A program made the translations under genes and the position numbers. Of a stretch of 58,990 bases of DNA, positions 16,827-27,360 are shown one piece after another (position 1 is the first letter of the stretch; every line of letters begins with the position of its first letter). The stretch covers positions 1 to 58,990 of the forward strand of contig CALMTA010000148.1 in the NCBI GenBank assembly GCA_937872505.1, in the 5' to 3' direction. The stretch is from an uncultured Neisseriaceae bacterium (lineage in GTDB: Bacteria; Pseudomonadota; Gammaproteobacteria; Burkholderiales; UBA11063). The notes beneath the pieces were generated by a model. The model made no database searches and was not told the DNA's origin. It saw only the letters and a list, made by a program, of their open reading frames with translations.

Positions 16827-19800
16827 TCAAGTAGATGTTATAGGTATGCTTAAAGGGCTTAACTTAGATGTTACGCCTGAACAACTTGGTGAAGGTGAGT
16901 ACACCTTTGCTTCAAATGCAGTTATTGCCCCTGGGGATTTGTTATCTATATCAACAGAAGGAGGTACTAAAACTTGTATAAATAATTTAGGCTACATACT
17001 TGGCTATGAGTTTATAGCCAATAAAAATCTTGTTGTTGCTTTTGTTGTTGATGAAAACAGTACAAACTCAAGAATTGTAAAGATAGATTTACAAACCTGT
17101 ACATCAGAAATTTTATTTCAAGACCCGTGTTTAAACTTCAGTATTCATAATCAAATAAGAACTACGTATAAACAGCTTGATAGTTGTGGTGAGATAGTTA
17201 TTGTTTTTGTACAAAGAGGTAACCCTATACGATATTATAATATAGATAAACCTGTTACAACATGTGAAGACCTTGCATTGTTTACTTGCTCTGATGATAT
17301 TGGGTTAAAAGTGAAATCAGTTTTAGATAGTGGAGGAAGTATTTTATCAGGAAAGTATTGGTTCCTCGCAGGCTACTCTGATGAATTTGGAAATGTAGAA
17401 GCAGTTACAGCACTTTCTCAAGAAGTAAGTATAATAGATGACATCTCAACGATTTCTTGGAAGTACATAGATGGGTGCCCAGCTAACACTCCTACTACAA
17501 AATCTGTAGAACTTGAGTTCACTAATCTTCTTAGTACTAAACAGTTCTTAACTTTATTTATAGTTTCATCAATTGATTTTCAATACCTTATCTATAAAGT
17601 TGTACTTAGGTATAATGGTACAGGAACTTTTAATTTTACCTACTCAGGTGGGGGAACACCTACAAGTATAGAAGAAATAACAATTCCTACAAGTAAATAT
17701 ATATCAGCAGAGCTTGTAACTCAACATGAAGACAGGCTAATACTTGGAAGATTAAAAAATGCTGCAGCTCTTGATTACCAAAAACAAGCCAACGAAATTC
17801 AAGTTAAATGGTTCACTTCAAAAATATCTGCTACAGCTGGAAAGAAATGTGCCCCAAAATTAACAAATGGTATTCTTTACCCCTCTGCTCCTGGGTTCAC
17901 AATTAGAAGACTACTTACGGGGTTTGAAGTTTCATACTTGAATGATGTTGTAACAGCTGGTAACATATACAATATGATAAACTTTGCTATTTCTCAGCAA
18001 ATTTTAGGTATGCGTTTTCTTGATGTTACAGGGTTTGAATATTTTTCAATAGATAGAGTTTCAAATGTTACAATTACATCTACGCCTGGTGGTCTTGGTG
18101 GTAATGATATGGTTAGGTTTGATTATGATTTTGCTACTCCTCCTGACGAATATCCAGACTGTGCTCAACCTTGGGTAACAAACACTTCCTTTCCTCCTTT
18201 TACAACAAGAAGTTTAATGACAGGAGGAAGTACTCCTCTATTTTATCTTATAGAAGAAGAGTTGACAGAAGCTAAAGGTTTTAGTCCTTATAAAGACCCG
18301 TTAACTTCTCTTTATAAAACATTCATGGGCAATGAAAATTATGCTTTGAGTGTGTGGTGGGAATTTTGTGACGGTTCTTTTTCTCCTGCATATCATATTC
18401 CTGGGACTACATTAGAACAAGTTAATTCTTGTTTTCAAGGAGTTAAGTCCTATCTTGTAGTCGGAGAAGACTTAGAAGAAATTTTTTATCCTCATGCAGA
18501 CAGTATAGTTGAAGCTAATGATATAAACAATCCTTTTAAGTGTGAAAAGTTTGTTTGGGAAATCTTTGATACTTCTTGTATTGAAGAAGAGCCATTTGAA
18601 TTATCAGAGGTGGAAGTAGATGATTGCGGTAATTTATTAGGTAACAAAATAGGAGTATGGCAAAGGGGCTCTTTAGGTTATTATGAGGAGACTTGTTTAC
18701 AGTATCCAACAGCAACTGATTGTGAAAATGACTTCATTTATCCACACACTATTGATGAAGATGAGGTTACTATGGATAATGTAAGGCATCATAAAATACC
18801 TTCAAGAAGAACTACTACACATTTTAAAAGTAACAATGAACTATCTGTAGAAAACGGAGGTAATATTGCAGATAAATATCCTTATGAAGAGATAGAAATA
18901 TACCCTATAGGGCTTGAGTTCTTTAATATTACTCCGCCTATAAATCCTCCTCAACCTGTTGTTGGTTATCATATAGGCTTTGTAAAAAGAACATCTTCTA
19001 ACAGTTCAGTTATTGGAAAGGGTATAGTTATAAGCAGTCTTTATTATAGTGATGAAGACACAGGTAACGGCTATTTTTTCAGAGAGTCTGTAAATAGTGA
19101 CATTGATAATGCAGCAATAAAGATTGGAGAATATGGTGCATCTGTTCAAGGAAGTACAAATTACCCAAACAACTATGTTCCTTATAAATTCTTTTCTCCT
19201 GACACACACTTTGATAAGCCGCAGTTAAACTCTTCTTACATTCAAGTTGAGCAAGAATGGTTTGGTAAAGGATTGAAGTATGCCCCAGGAGATGTAAACA
19301 CACTTGTTAGTAGAGGTCTCAACATTAATTTAGAAGGTCAAACAGTTCTTCCTAAACTTAGTGATACAGCGTCAACTTCAGTAAATAGAAGTGTTGTATC
19401 TCAAACATACATAGGAGCCAATGAAAATATTTCAGGGTTGTCTGGTCTTTCAGGTGTTGTTATTAATTTCTTTGGAGTTAGTGGAGTAGTTGTAAACATA
19501 GACACAAAAACACAAGACCCCGAAGAGGGTTTATTAAAGTACAACAATTTATGCACCTCTGATATTGCAGATGGCAGCTCCCCAATATCGTTTTCTGAGT
19601 TTCAAGAAGATATTGATTGTGCCAAAGCGCATTATGTTTCTCTTAAAAGAAACTACTGTAATCAATATGGAGACATTTATAATCTTGTATATATTCCAAC
19701 AGGCTATTCTTCTTCGGACATTCAACAGTCATCTATAAAAGTCTTTGGTGATAGCTTTATAAATTACTATTCTTTCTTTAGAACTTTTATACATTCACTT

Positions 19801-21561
19801 TCAATTGCCCCAGCTTTAACTTTATTCATGCCTTCAACAACTTTAATTCATGGAGTTTATGAAAGCAATATAAATGTAGATTTAAGGCATGAAGGTGCCA
19901 CAGAGTTAGGAGAGGTTTATTACCCTAAACTTAGCAATGATTTTTGGGGTCTGCACTCTTCTATAAGTACAAACCCTCCTGAAAGGTGTTTACTTGAACA
20001 GTTCAGACTGAACACTGAAAATTCTGAAAATGATTTAGATGCTTATGGAATTGACAATGTAGCAAATTATAATAAGGACTATTCAAGACAACCTGACTTT
20101 TTACCCCAGTTTGCTCCAAGTAGCACATTCAAACCTTGTGATTGTGATAGTACACTTATAAATGATATTGCTGTTTCTCTTGTACATAATGAAGTATCTG
20201 ATGGTTGGAGAATATTTAGACCTGCAAACATATTCACTATTCCCCGTAATACGGGAGAGATAATGAATTTATTCTCCTACAAGAATACAATGTTTGCTCA
20301 CACTACAGACAATCTTTGGAGAATATTTACTACTCAAGATAGACTGTTAACAGATACAAGTACTGTATTTATTGGCTCTGGTAGTATATTTACACAAACA
20401 CCACAATACCTGTACTCAACTCGTGAAGGTTATGCAGGAATTCAGCAGATGAATGGTTGGTACCTAAATAGCAACGGTTATTTCTGGATTGACTTAAAAT
20501 CTAAAAAAGTTTTTGTATTATCAGAAGGACTTGAAGAGTTAAGCCTTAAAAAGATGTTCAAGTGGTTTAGGAAAAATTTAAAGCTTCACATGGACTTCCC
20601 AGGATTTCTTGGGAAAGACAATTACGCTAACCCTTTTTCAGGTACAGGTTGGCATATTGCTTTTGACTATTCATTGAATAGACTTCTTGTTACAAATAGA
20701 GATTTTGCCTTTAAGGAACCAAGTAGATTTGGTGGCATTTATTCTGAAGTAGATTGTGAGCAGGACAAGATATATTACGAACAAGTTACTAAAAAATTTG
20801 TTCTTGTAGTAGATGCTTCTGACTGTGCTTATACAATTATAGACTTTACTGATGAAGAGTACTTCTGTAATAAGTCATGGACACTAAGTCTTAGTTTTCT
20901 AACTGGTTATTGGGTTTCATGGCATAGTTATGTTCCAACTGCTTATTTAACAACATTAGAGGAATTGTACTCTTTGTCAGATAAACAGTTTGTTACACAC
21001 AATGCCGATGATTTGTTTACAACATACTATGGAAACTACTACCCATATATAATTGAGATGGTTACTAAAAAACAGATAACCGCTTCAAGTATCTGGGAAA
21101 GTTTGTCCTACTTAACAGAGTCTAAGAAGTTGGTTAATGGAAGGTATAAAGACACAGGAGATACATACACGCATATTATAGCCTGGCATGAAAACGATAT
21201 TCAGCAAAATACAGGTAAGTTGGAGATAATGCCCAGAATAGATGATGCTCAAAACTTTATGGTTGATAGCATTACAGATTTTACTGGTATAGTAAAAGCT
21301 CATAAAAGACATGGGAATTGGTTTATCAATGGACTGTACAATTATATAGATGACCAAGAACTCTCTGTGTGGTCTGAAGAGTGTGTTCCATTAGGTTTAG
21401 ATAAAGAAATAATTCAGGGAAATATTAATTTTCTAAAAGACTATCAATATTTAGATAGATTACGGAATAATTTCTTAACTTTACGTTTTATTTTCGACAA
21501 TCCATCTAAATCTGACATTAAACTTCTGACGAAATTTTTAATTTCAATTACAGCATCGTGA
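16819..21561 (+). CDS. crAss-like tail stabilisation (hub/muzzle-type) protein
   Basis: I chose ATG 16819 (MSNQVDVIGMLKG) rather than the in-frame ATG at 16777, because it gives an ATGTCTAA overlap and avoids 50 bp of overlap with the upstream gene; the product is 1580 residues. Diagnostic features are an N-terminal 'ALN'-like entry (TPEQLGEGEYTFASNAV), a beta-propeller-like middle, and a late conserved block: GYAGIQQMNGWYLNSNGYFW near residue 1205, then KSKKVFVLSEGLEELSLKKM, then SWTLSLSFLTGYWVSWHSYV near 1353-1372. These match the tail stabilisation family of Bacteroidota podoviruses, distantly related to P22 gp10. A Gly/Val-rich segment (GLSGLSGVVINFFGVSGVVV) lies near residue 870. It ends at TGA, overlapping the next GTG start. 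Confidence 0.75.
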   Translation: MSNQVDVIGMLKGLNLDVTPEQLGEGEYTFASNAVIAPGDLLSISTEGGTKTCINNLGYILGYEFIANKNLVVAFVVDENSTNSRIVKIDLQTCTSEILFQDPCLNFSIHNQIRTTYKQLDSCGEIVIVFVQRGNPIRYYNIDKPVTTCEDLALFTCSDDIGLKVKSVLDSGGSILSGKYWFLAGYSDEFGNVEAVTALSQEVSIIDDISTISWKYIDGCPANTPTTKSVELEFTNLLSTKQFLTLFIVSSIDFQYLIYKVVLRYNGTGTFNFTYSGGGTPTSIEEITIPTSKYISAELVTQHEDRLILGRLKNAAALDYQKQANEIQVKWFTSKISATAGKKCAPKLTNGILYPSAPGFTIRRLLTGFEVSYLNDVVTAGNIYNMINFAISQQILGMRFLDVTGFEYFSIDRVSNVTITSTPGGLGGNDMVRFDYDFATPPDEYPDCAQPWVTNTSFPPFTTRSLMTGGSTPLFYLIEEELTEAKGFSPYKDPLTSLYKTFMGNENYALSVWWEFCDGSFSPAYHIPGTTLEQVNSCFQGVKSYLVVGEDLEEIFYPHADSIVEANDINNPFKCEKFVWEIFDTSCIEEEPFELSEVEVDDCGNLLGNKIGVWQRGSLGYYEETCLQYPTATDCENDFIYPHTIDEDEVTMDNVRHHKIPSRRTTTHFKSNNELSVENGGNIADKYPYEEIEIYPIGLEFFNITPPINPPQPVVGYHIGFVKRTSSNSSVIGKGIVISSLYYSDEDTGNGYFFRESVNSDIDNAAIKIGEYGASVQGSTNYPNNYVPYKFFSPDTHFDKPQLNSSYIQVEQEWFGKGLKYAPGDVNTLVSRGLNINLEGQTVLPKLSDTASTSVNRSVVSQTYIGANENISGLSGLSGVVINFFGVSGVVVNIDTKTQDPEEGLLKYNNLCTSDIADGSSPISFSEFQEDIDCAKAHYVSLKRNYCNQYGDIYNLVYIPTGYSSSDIQQSSIKVFGDSFINYYSFFRTFIHSLSIAPALTLFMPSTTLIHGVYESNINVDLRHEGATELGEVYYPKLSNDFWGLHSSISTNPPERCLLEQFRLNTENSENDLDAYGIDNVANYNKDYSRQPDFLPQFAPSSTFKPCDCDSTLINDIAVSLVHNEVSDGWRIFRPANIFTIPRNTGEIMNLFSYKNTMFAHTTDNLWRIFTTQDRLLTDTSTVFIGSGSIFTQTPQYLYSTREGYAGIQQMNGWYLNSNGYFWIDLKSKKVFVLSEGLEELSLKKMFKWFRKNLKLHMDFPGFLGKDNYANPFSGTGWHIAFDYSLNRLLVTNRDFAFKEPSRFGGIYSEVDCEQDKIYYEQVTKKFVLVVDASDCAYTIIDFTDEEYFCNKSWTLSLSFLTGYWVSWHSYVPTAYLTTLEELYSLSDKQFVTHNADDLFTTYYGNYYPYIIEMVTKKQITASSIWESLSYLTESKKLVNGRYKDTGDTYTHIIAWHENDIQQNTGKLEIMPRIDDAQNFMVDSITDFTGIVKAHKRHGNWFINGLYNYIDDQELSVWSEECVPLGLDKEIIQGNINFLKDYQYLDRLRNNFLTLRFIFDNPSKSDIKLLTKFLISITAS

Positions 21562-24500
21562 AAAAAAGAAAAAATTATTATAATCCTCTTGTTTATGCTA
21601 ATGGTGGAGGCTTAAAAGGGGTTGACTTTTTACCCGCTATTGGAGGTGTTACCTCTTTACTTGCTGATTATTCAGATGATGGTAAAGTTGCAGGCTCAAG
21701 TTTGGGTCAAGGTATAGGTTCTACTCTTGGAGGACTTACTGCCTTTATTCCTGGTGTTGGTCCAATGATTGCCCCTATCGCCTCTTCCTTGTTAGGAAGT
21801 TTAGGAAATATGATTGGTGGAAAGTTTGATAAACCAAAGGTACCAAGAAAGACAGACTTTTTTGGTCAAGTTACTTCTGGTGGTAGAACAGGTGAGTTTG
21901 TTCCAAGACTTGCTTCAGGAGGTGTTATGCCTGGTGTTATGCCTGTACAAACTGAAGAAGATGAAACTGTGTATAATACACAAACAGGTACTGTTAGAGA
22001 TGTGAATGTTGATAAGAAACATACACAAATGGGTAACGAAGTAAATACTATCTTGTCCCAGGATGATTATGTATTCCCTTCACACGCCTCTGCTCCTGAA
22101 AAGAAAAGAACTAAAAAAGATTGGGAAAAAGTATTAAATAACATTGGCGCAGGAAATATTTTAGACGGTATTCCATTAAGCCCAAGTAAAAAATACTCTA
22201 CAGCAGATTTATCTGAAATGATAAACAAGAAATTCTCTTTGCCTAAAGAGAGGAGAGATAGTGGTTTTGGAAGTAGGACAGAAGAGCTTATGGAACAAAA
22301 TAAACAGTCCCAACTACAAGCTCTTATGATGGTTAATGAGCTTGATAAATCTCAAGATACTCAAGACCCTATGGGTATATTTGCTAAAGGCGGCTCCCCT
22401 CTTTTAAACTTAGGGGAAACTAAAAATATAATAGGGACTGATAAATATGGAAAAGATAAAGAAAAATACATACGTAAAGATGCTTTTGCAAGATATGTTT
22501 CACTTAAATTAGCTGAACTTCCACAAGGAGCAAGTATGCCTTCAGAAACGTTTTTGGAAGAAGGTTTTAAGAAGGAGTACACAAAAGCTAAACAAAATTT
22601 CAAAGGTAAACCAGACAGTGAAGTTTATTTAAGTCTAAAAGAAAATTATCAAAAAGAACTTGTAAATAAATATCCTGGAGAAGGCTATGAAAATTATCCA
22701 GAAGCTCAATATCCTTTCAACACTAACCAAAATGGTGAAGCAGCTTGGAACAGGGAAAAAACATACCCCTACTCTCATAGAGACGATATAAAAATGGATT
22801 ACACTCAAGCAGGGCTTTCAAGTAAAGCTATAGATGTTACCTTTTTACGCCAAGGTTCTTTTGACCCTGAAAATTTAAGTCAAAGAATGTCAAAAGCTAC
22901 AGGAAAAAATATAGATTCAGAAAATAGAACTAATAAATATTCTAAGGAATATATTCAAAAAACTTCTAAAATAGCTATAAATAAATTAAACAAACACGAG
23001 TCTCCTACTACTGATGAAATGGATGCTTTATTAGCAAATGATAAGTATGATTCAAAAGATATGGAGGACTTTCAACAAAGAGACCGTGAAATTTGGCTTA
23101 AAGAGCTTTCAGAAAAAAGTGAGTTGGAGTATACTAAAACAGATTTAGAACGTATAGGTTATGGACATAAAGAACAGACAGAGAAGGCTTATTATTTTCA
23201 AAAACCAAACAAAAATTTAAACACACCTTCTCCTTTAGATGAGGCTTATGGAATATCTGAAGAAGATAAGAAAAGAAGGAGGGAGGAAGTTGTTTATGAT
23301 AAAGTTCAAAATAAAGAACCATTGTCCCCAAATGAAGAAGATTATTTAAATACATTGAAAGATAAAAATCTTAAACAAGATTATGACGAGCAGCAAAGGG
23401 GGAGAATAAAACAAACTATAAACACAAAAACAAGGTTGACGGAAAGGGAAAAAGAATATATTAGAAAGAATATGAAAAATGAAGACTTTAATGAAGACCA
23501 AGCAGAGTTTCTTAATAAAGAACTGAAAACTAATATCTTTAAACCTAAAAAAGCAAATCCTAATGCTCGTAACTATGTAGAAAAACAACAAGCAGAAAAA
23601 GCTGCAAATAATCAACAGCCTGTAAACACACCTATAACAGATAATCAAATATCACCAATTGTTAAAGATAATATTGAAACTGTACAACAACCTGCTCAAG
23701 TTTCTATTGAACAGCCTAAAGTAGAAGCACCTATTATTCAAAACAATAATACACAAACACCTGTGGGACAATCTAAAAGAAGTTTAGAGTTAGAAGCTAA
23801 ATTGGATAAAGGAGAAGTGTTGACAAATGAAGAGTATTATGAGTACGTTGATGATGACACAGTTGATGGTGGTAAATTCATAGACTATTCCAACAAATAT
23901 TATACACTTAAAGATAAACACGTAAAAGACAAAATTGTAAGTAATGGTACTCTTAATGACGATGATAAAGATTATGTTGAGTATTATGCCAATAAAGGAG
24001 TTTTTACGCCTGAAGAAATTAAAAAAGTTTCAGGTAACCCTGTAGTTAATAACACTCAGACTACTGACCCTGTTGTAAATAGTAATCAAACTGCACCTCC
24101 TGTCAATAATCAACAACAAGTACCTCAACCTGTAGAAACACAAACTACTGGACTTGAGCTAAAACCTCCTGTTACAGAACAACCTTTACCTCCAGCATTA
24201 GATAATGGACAACCTAAAAATACTGTTGTTAATCCCAAAATATCTGATGGTACAAGAACTGAGTATGTTACTGCTATTCCTCCTGATGGAAAAGGTAATA
24301 GAACTTTTCCAAATGGACTTCCTTATGACCCTGATTATGTTCCATATAAAGAGGTAGAGCCAGGGTTAAGATTAGACGGTGGATTAAATGTATTAAGTTT
24401 AAATCCTTCAACTGGAAAACAGGATAGAGTTATTGCTGATTTACCTCCTACTACTGAAAGTGAAACACAAAGAATATCACAAAATATACAGGACAATGCT

Positions 24501-25175
24501 GTAAGTGATAACACTACTGCAACATTAAATGGTGATATTACTAATGATGGCACAACACCAAAAAGTGGATTTTCATTAGGTGACCCTACTCTGTGGGCAC
24601 AATTTGCAGGAGATACAATGGCTTTATTTGCAAACATGAGGCAGAAAGCTCCTAAACTTAAAAGATATAGTGATGCCAGTTATAGGGCAATGCAAGAACA
24701 ACTTACACCAAGATATAACTTTCTTGATAACATGGTAGGTAAACAGACAAATCAGGCTTATCAAGCATTACGTGGTTCTGTAAATAATCCTGGACTATTA
24801 ACAGCAGGACTTAATCAAGTTGCAGGAACAGGAATGAACTCTTTAAATCAAGCTGCTGTACAAGAAAGACAAAGAATTGATACAACAAGAAATGCACAGC
24901 TGCAAGGATACCAACAAGTATCAGCTGCAAACACAGGTATTGACAATGAAAATATGGTTAATCAGACTGCATTAGATAACGCTAAAAAAGGAGCACTTGC
25001 TGCTTATGGTCAATCTCTTGCAGGTAATTATGCTGCATCAAGACAAAAACAAAATGAAATGGAGTTGTATGAAAGAGTTTATGGTACCATGAACCCTTAT
25101 GCAACTGATATTTCAGGTTTAACAGAAGGATTTTTTCCAAGGATTGGTAAAAGAAAAGCTAAAATAGGAGGTTAA
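21558..25175 (+). CDS. Virion cargo protein with Gly-rich hydrophobic N-terminus and helical repeats
   Basis: A 1205-residue protein with a GTG start overlapping the previous TGA (GTGA). Residues about 25-90 are a glycine-patterned hydrophobic region (SSLGQGIGSTLGGLTAFIPG then PIASSLLGSLGNMIGG) that could insert into membranes during ejection. Residues about 475-825 carry scattered copies of a helical unit with the pattern K-[IVL]-x-x-x-x-x-L-[ST]-x-x-E-x-x-Y-[LIV] (for example NKEPLSPNEEDYL, NTKTRLTEREKEYI, DKGEVLTNEEYYEYV). Residues about 830-900 are Pro/Gln/Thr-rich and probably disordered. The C-terminal 180 residues are Ala/Gln/Asn-rich helices. It precedes another cargo protein and the polymerase giants, the usual crAss arrangement for proteins packed in the head and ejected. 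Confidence 0.65.
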   Translation: MKKRKNYYNPLVYANGGGLKGVDFLPAIGGVTSLLADYSDDGKVAGSSLGQGIGSTLGGLTAFIPGVGPMIAPIASSLLGSLGNMIGGKFDKPKVPRKTDFFGQVTSGGRTGEFVPRLASGGVMPGVMPVQTEEDETVYNTQTGTVRDVNVDKKHTQMGNEVNTILSQDDYVFPSHASAPEKKRTKKDWEKVLNNIGAGNILDGIPLSPSKKYSTADLSEMINKKFSLPKERRDSGFGSRTEELMEQNKQSQLQALMMVNELDKSQDTQDPMGIFAKGGSPLLNLGETKNIIGTDKYGKDKEKYIRKDAFARYVSLKLAELPQGASMPSETFLEEGFKKEYTKAKQNFKGKPDSEVYLSLKENYQKELVNKYPGEGYENYPEAQYPFNTNQNGEAAWNREKTYPYSHRDDIKMDYTQAGLSSKAIDVTFLRQGSFDPENLSQRMSKATGKNIDSENRTNKYSKEYIQKTSKIAINKLNKHESPTTDEMDALLANDKYDSKDMEDFQQRDREIWLKELSEKSELEYTKTDLERIGYGHKEQTEKAYYFQKPNKNLNTPSPLDEAYGISEEDKKRRREEVVYDKVQNKEPLSPNEEDYLNTLKDKNLKQDYDEQQRGRIKQTINTKTRLTEREKEYIRKNMKNEDFNEDQAEFLNKELKTNIFKPKKANPNARNYVEKQQAEKAANNQQPVNTPITDNQISPIVKDNIETVQQPAQVSIEQPKVEAPIIQNNNTQTPVGQSKRSLELEAKLDKGEVLTNEEYYEYVDDDTVDGGKFIDYSNKYYTLKDKHVKDKIVSNGTLNDDDKDYVEYYANKGVFTPEEIKKVSGNPVVNNTQTTDPVVNSNQTAPPVNNQQQVPQPVETQTTGLELKPPVTEQPLPPALDNGQPKNTVVNPKISDGTRTEYVTAIPPDGKGNRTFPNGLPYDPDYVPYKEVEPGLRLDGGLNVLSLNPSTGKQDRVIADLPPTTESETQRISQNIQDNAVSDNTTATLNGDITNDGTTPKSGFSLGDPTLWAQFAGDTMALFANMRQKAPKLKRYSDASYRAMQEQLTPRYNFLDNMVGKQTNQAYQALRGSVNNPGLLTAGLNQVAGTGMNSLNQAAVQERQRIDTTRNAQLQGYQQVSAANTGIDNENMVNQTALDNAKKGALAAYGQSLAGNYAASRQKQNEMELYERVYGTMNPYATDISGLTEGFFPRIGKRKAKIGG

Positions 25176-25179
25176 TACT

Positions 25180-27357
25180 ATGGCAACAGGACAGTTTTTT
25201 AATATGACCCCATACTCTAAATGGGTTTTACCTGAAGTTAATTGGGAACTACTTTTTAAATCAGGGGCAACAGAACAGGCAAGAGGAGAAAAAGCAGAAC
25301 AGAAATATTCTGACTTTATGGCTTTGTCTGATAATCTTGATTTACATGAGAAGTATTATGACAGTTATAATAACTGGAAACAAACTACCGATAAAGAGAT
25401 TGATGACTTAATAAATAAACATGGTGGAAAGTTAGGGACTACTGGTTTTAACAGAGATATGGATAGACTTATATCACAAAAGAAAACAGACCCTTGGCTT
25501 AAAAATGCAGTTGCTGCAAGTAAACAAGCAAAGTTGTATGAAGAGAAAGTTATGCAAAATCCTGATATACAGCCATATAATGACCCTAATGCAGAAGAAT
25601 ATACTAAATGGCTCTCTGATGAAAGTCCAACTTTTAAATACAAAGGTTTTTACAAAGATGCCCCACCAGAAGTATGGATGAGACAAACTTTAAGTGCTAT
25701 GCCAGTAACAGAACTAACAACTTTTGCAGAAATTGGAAAGTATGGTTTAGAAACTATAAATACTAAAGCTAAGTTTAGTGCAGACATGATAGCTAAAGCA
25801 AGAAAGTTAAAGGGGGAGTTTATTAACACTGATAACGGAAGAGAGCTTCAGAGAAGAATAGATAGTGGATTTTATGGAGAAGATGCTACTTTTGATGACG
25901 TGTATGATGCTTATATAACAACTATTGCAGAGTCTATGGCATTTGAGAATAACACTAAAACAAGAAGTGCAGATGTTGATAAGGTTACAAAAGAAAATGT
26001 AAAACAAAAAATAGAAGATAGAAAATTACAAGAAAGAAATATGATACTGGATTACGAAATACAAAAGAGAAATGCAGAAACAAATGCAAAAGAGTTACAA
26101 GCCAGAATAGATGCTAATGCCTTTAGTAAAACAGCTTCTTCGTATACACAACCACATGCACTTGATGACTCTGTAGGTCTTGCTTACAACCAAGCCAGAA
26201 CTACTAATCCTACCATTGTTTCAGAGGCGTTTAATAAAGGTGAACTAAGGCTAAAAATCGCAAAAGCAGGAGAAGTTAAAAACTTATATAGTAACTCTAA
26301 AGATAATGTCATAGTTCAAGAAGGTGGTAAAGGCATTAAAATTATAGGTCAAAAAGGAAAACAGATAGACTACCCTATGGATAATGCGGCAATTAAAAAA
26401 CATTTAATGGAGAGTGAATTTGGCTATACTCCTACAGATGTTGTGGTATTCAAACCAAATGAGTCAGGAGTTGCTCAGGCTTATATTGAAGTTAAGGGTC
26501 CAAGAATGTCTGAAAGTCAGTTCACTAAATACTATAAAGCGTATAAATTAGACGGGGCTAAAATGGACGATTTTAAAGTACAAGACGATGTTTATCAAAT
26601 GACTTTCCTTGTTCCTAATTCTGAAATAACTGAATATACTAATGCAAGACAGTTTTTTGGTGCCCCTGTAAGCAGTTCAACAACTCCACCACCTATAACA
26701 ACTACAATAGATACTTCTATGAATGACTCACCTAAAATAGTTGAAGACCCTTTAGCTGATTTTTCTGTTATAGGTCCAAACGGAATAAATTTAGATTTTA
26801 TGACAAAAAATCCAAGTAAAGAAAAAACTATTGGTCCTTTTCCTTTGTATGATGAACAGTCTGGTAGATATAAGGTTGTAAAATATAAGAGGGAAGGTGA
26901 TAGAGTAAAGAAGTATGAACTTACTGGTAGTGAAGGTTCAGAAAATATGGTTGCTATATTTTCTTTAAATAATCCTGAAGAAGTGAAAGAATTGAAAGAT
27001 AATTTTACTACTTCTATGGAAAAAGTTAACGCTTTACATGAAAAAGGCTCTATTGCAAATAAAAATGCAGCTAAAAATATGGATGAAAACACGTTTTTAA
27101 ACGCCAACTATAAACCAACTCCAGATAATAAAGGCTTTGAACAGTTTAGTATAGGAGATAAGCCATTAACAACTGCACCAAGAACTTTTGAGTTTAAAAA
27201 TGGCACCTCACTTTCTCTGGTTCTTGATAGTACCAATAATTTAAGATACCAAAATAAAGATGGAAGTTGGACATCAGTGCCGCCAAAGGGTATAGATGCG
27301 TTTTTACAAGAGTTTTCATCAAAGGTAGTACGAGAAGTAACTGAAAATAAAAATTAA
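25180..27357 (+). CDS. Helical virion cargo protein
   Basis: The 725-residue product is highly charged and helical over residues about 1-330, with long alpha segments around KAEQKYSDFMALSDNLDLHE and KENVKQKIEDRKLQERNMIL, the latter likely coiled coil. A more beta-rich region follows at about 370-500, then a Thr/Pro linker (SSSTTPPPITTTID) and a basic C-terminal domain. No catalytic motif was found. It lies 4 bp after the preceding cargo gene and 3 bp before the polymerase giant. In crAss-like phages this slot holds cargo proteins that are packaged with the polymerase; that role is inferred from position and composition. Confidence 0.6.
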   Translation: MATGQFFNMTPYSKWVLPEVNWELLFKSGATEQARGEKAEQKYSDFMALSDNLDLHEKYYDSYNNWKQTTDKEIDDLINKHGGKLGTTGFNRDMDRLISQKKTDPWLKNAVAASKQAKLYEEKVMQNPDIQPYNDPNAEEYTKWLSDESPTFKYKGFYKDAPPEVWMRQTLSAMPVTELTTFAEIGKYGLETINTKAKFSADMIAKARKLKGEFINTDNGRELQRRIDSGFYGEDATFDDVYDAYITTIAESMAFENNTKTRSADVDKVTKENVKQKIEDRKLQERNMILDYEIQKRNAETNAKELQARIDANAFSKTASSYTQPHALDDSVGLAYNQARTTNPTIVSEAFNKGELRLKIAKAGEVKNLYSNSKDNVIVQEGGKGIKIIGQKGKQIDYPMDNAAIKKHLMESEFGYTPTDVVVFKPNESGVAQAYIEVKGPRMSESQFTKYYKAYKLDGAKMDDFKVQDDVYQMTFLVPNSEITEYTNARQFFGAPVSSSTTPPPITTTIDTSMNDSPKIVEDPLADFSVIGPNGINLDFMTKNPSKEKTIGPFPLYDEQSGRYKVVKYKREGDRVKKYELTGSEGSENMVAIFSLNNPEEVKELKDNFTTSMEKVNALHEKGSIANKNAAKNMDENTFLNANYKPTPDNKGFEQFSIGDKPLTTAPRTFEFKNGTSLSLVLDSTNNLRYQNKDGSWTSVPPKGIDAFLQEFSSKVVREVTENKN

Positions 27358-27360
27358 ATT

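Noticed and set aside
26595-27107. 170-residue antisense open frame opposite the second cargo gene, and similar long antisense frames opposite the giants
   Set aside because: They mirror sense codon bias in AT-rich genes, have hydrophobic low-complexity products without motifs, and lack start contexts or partners; they are shadows of the sense genes.
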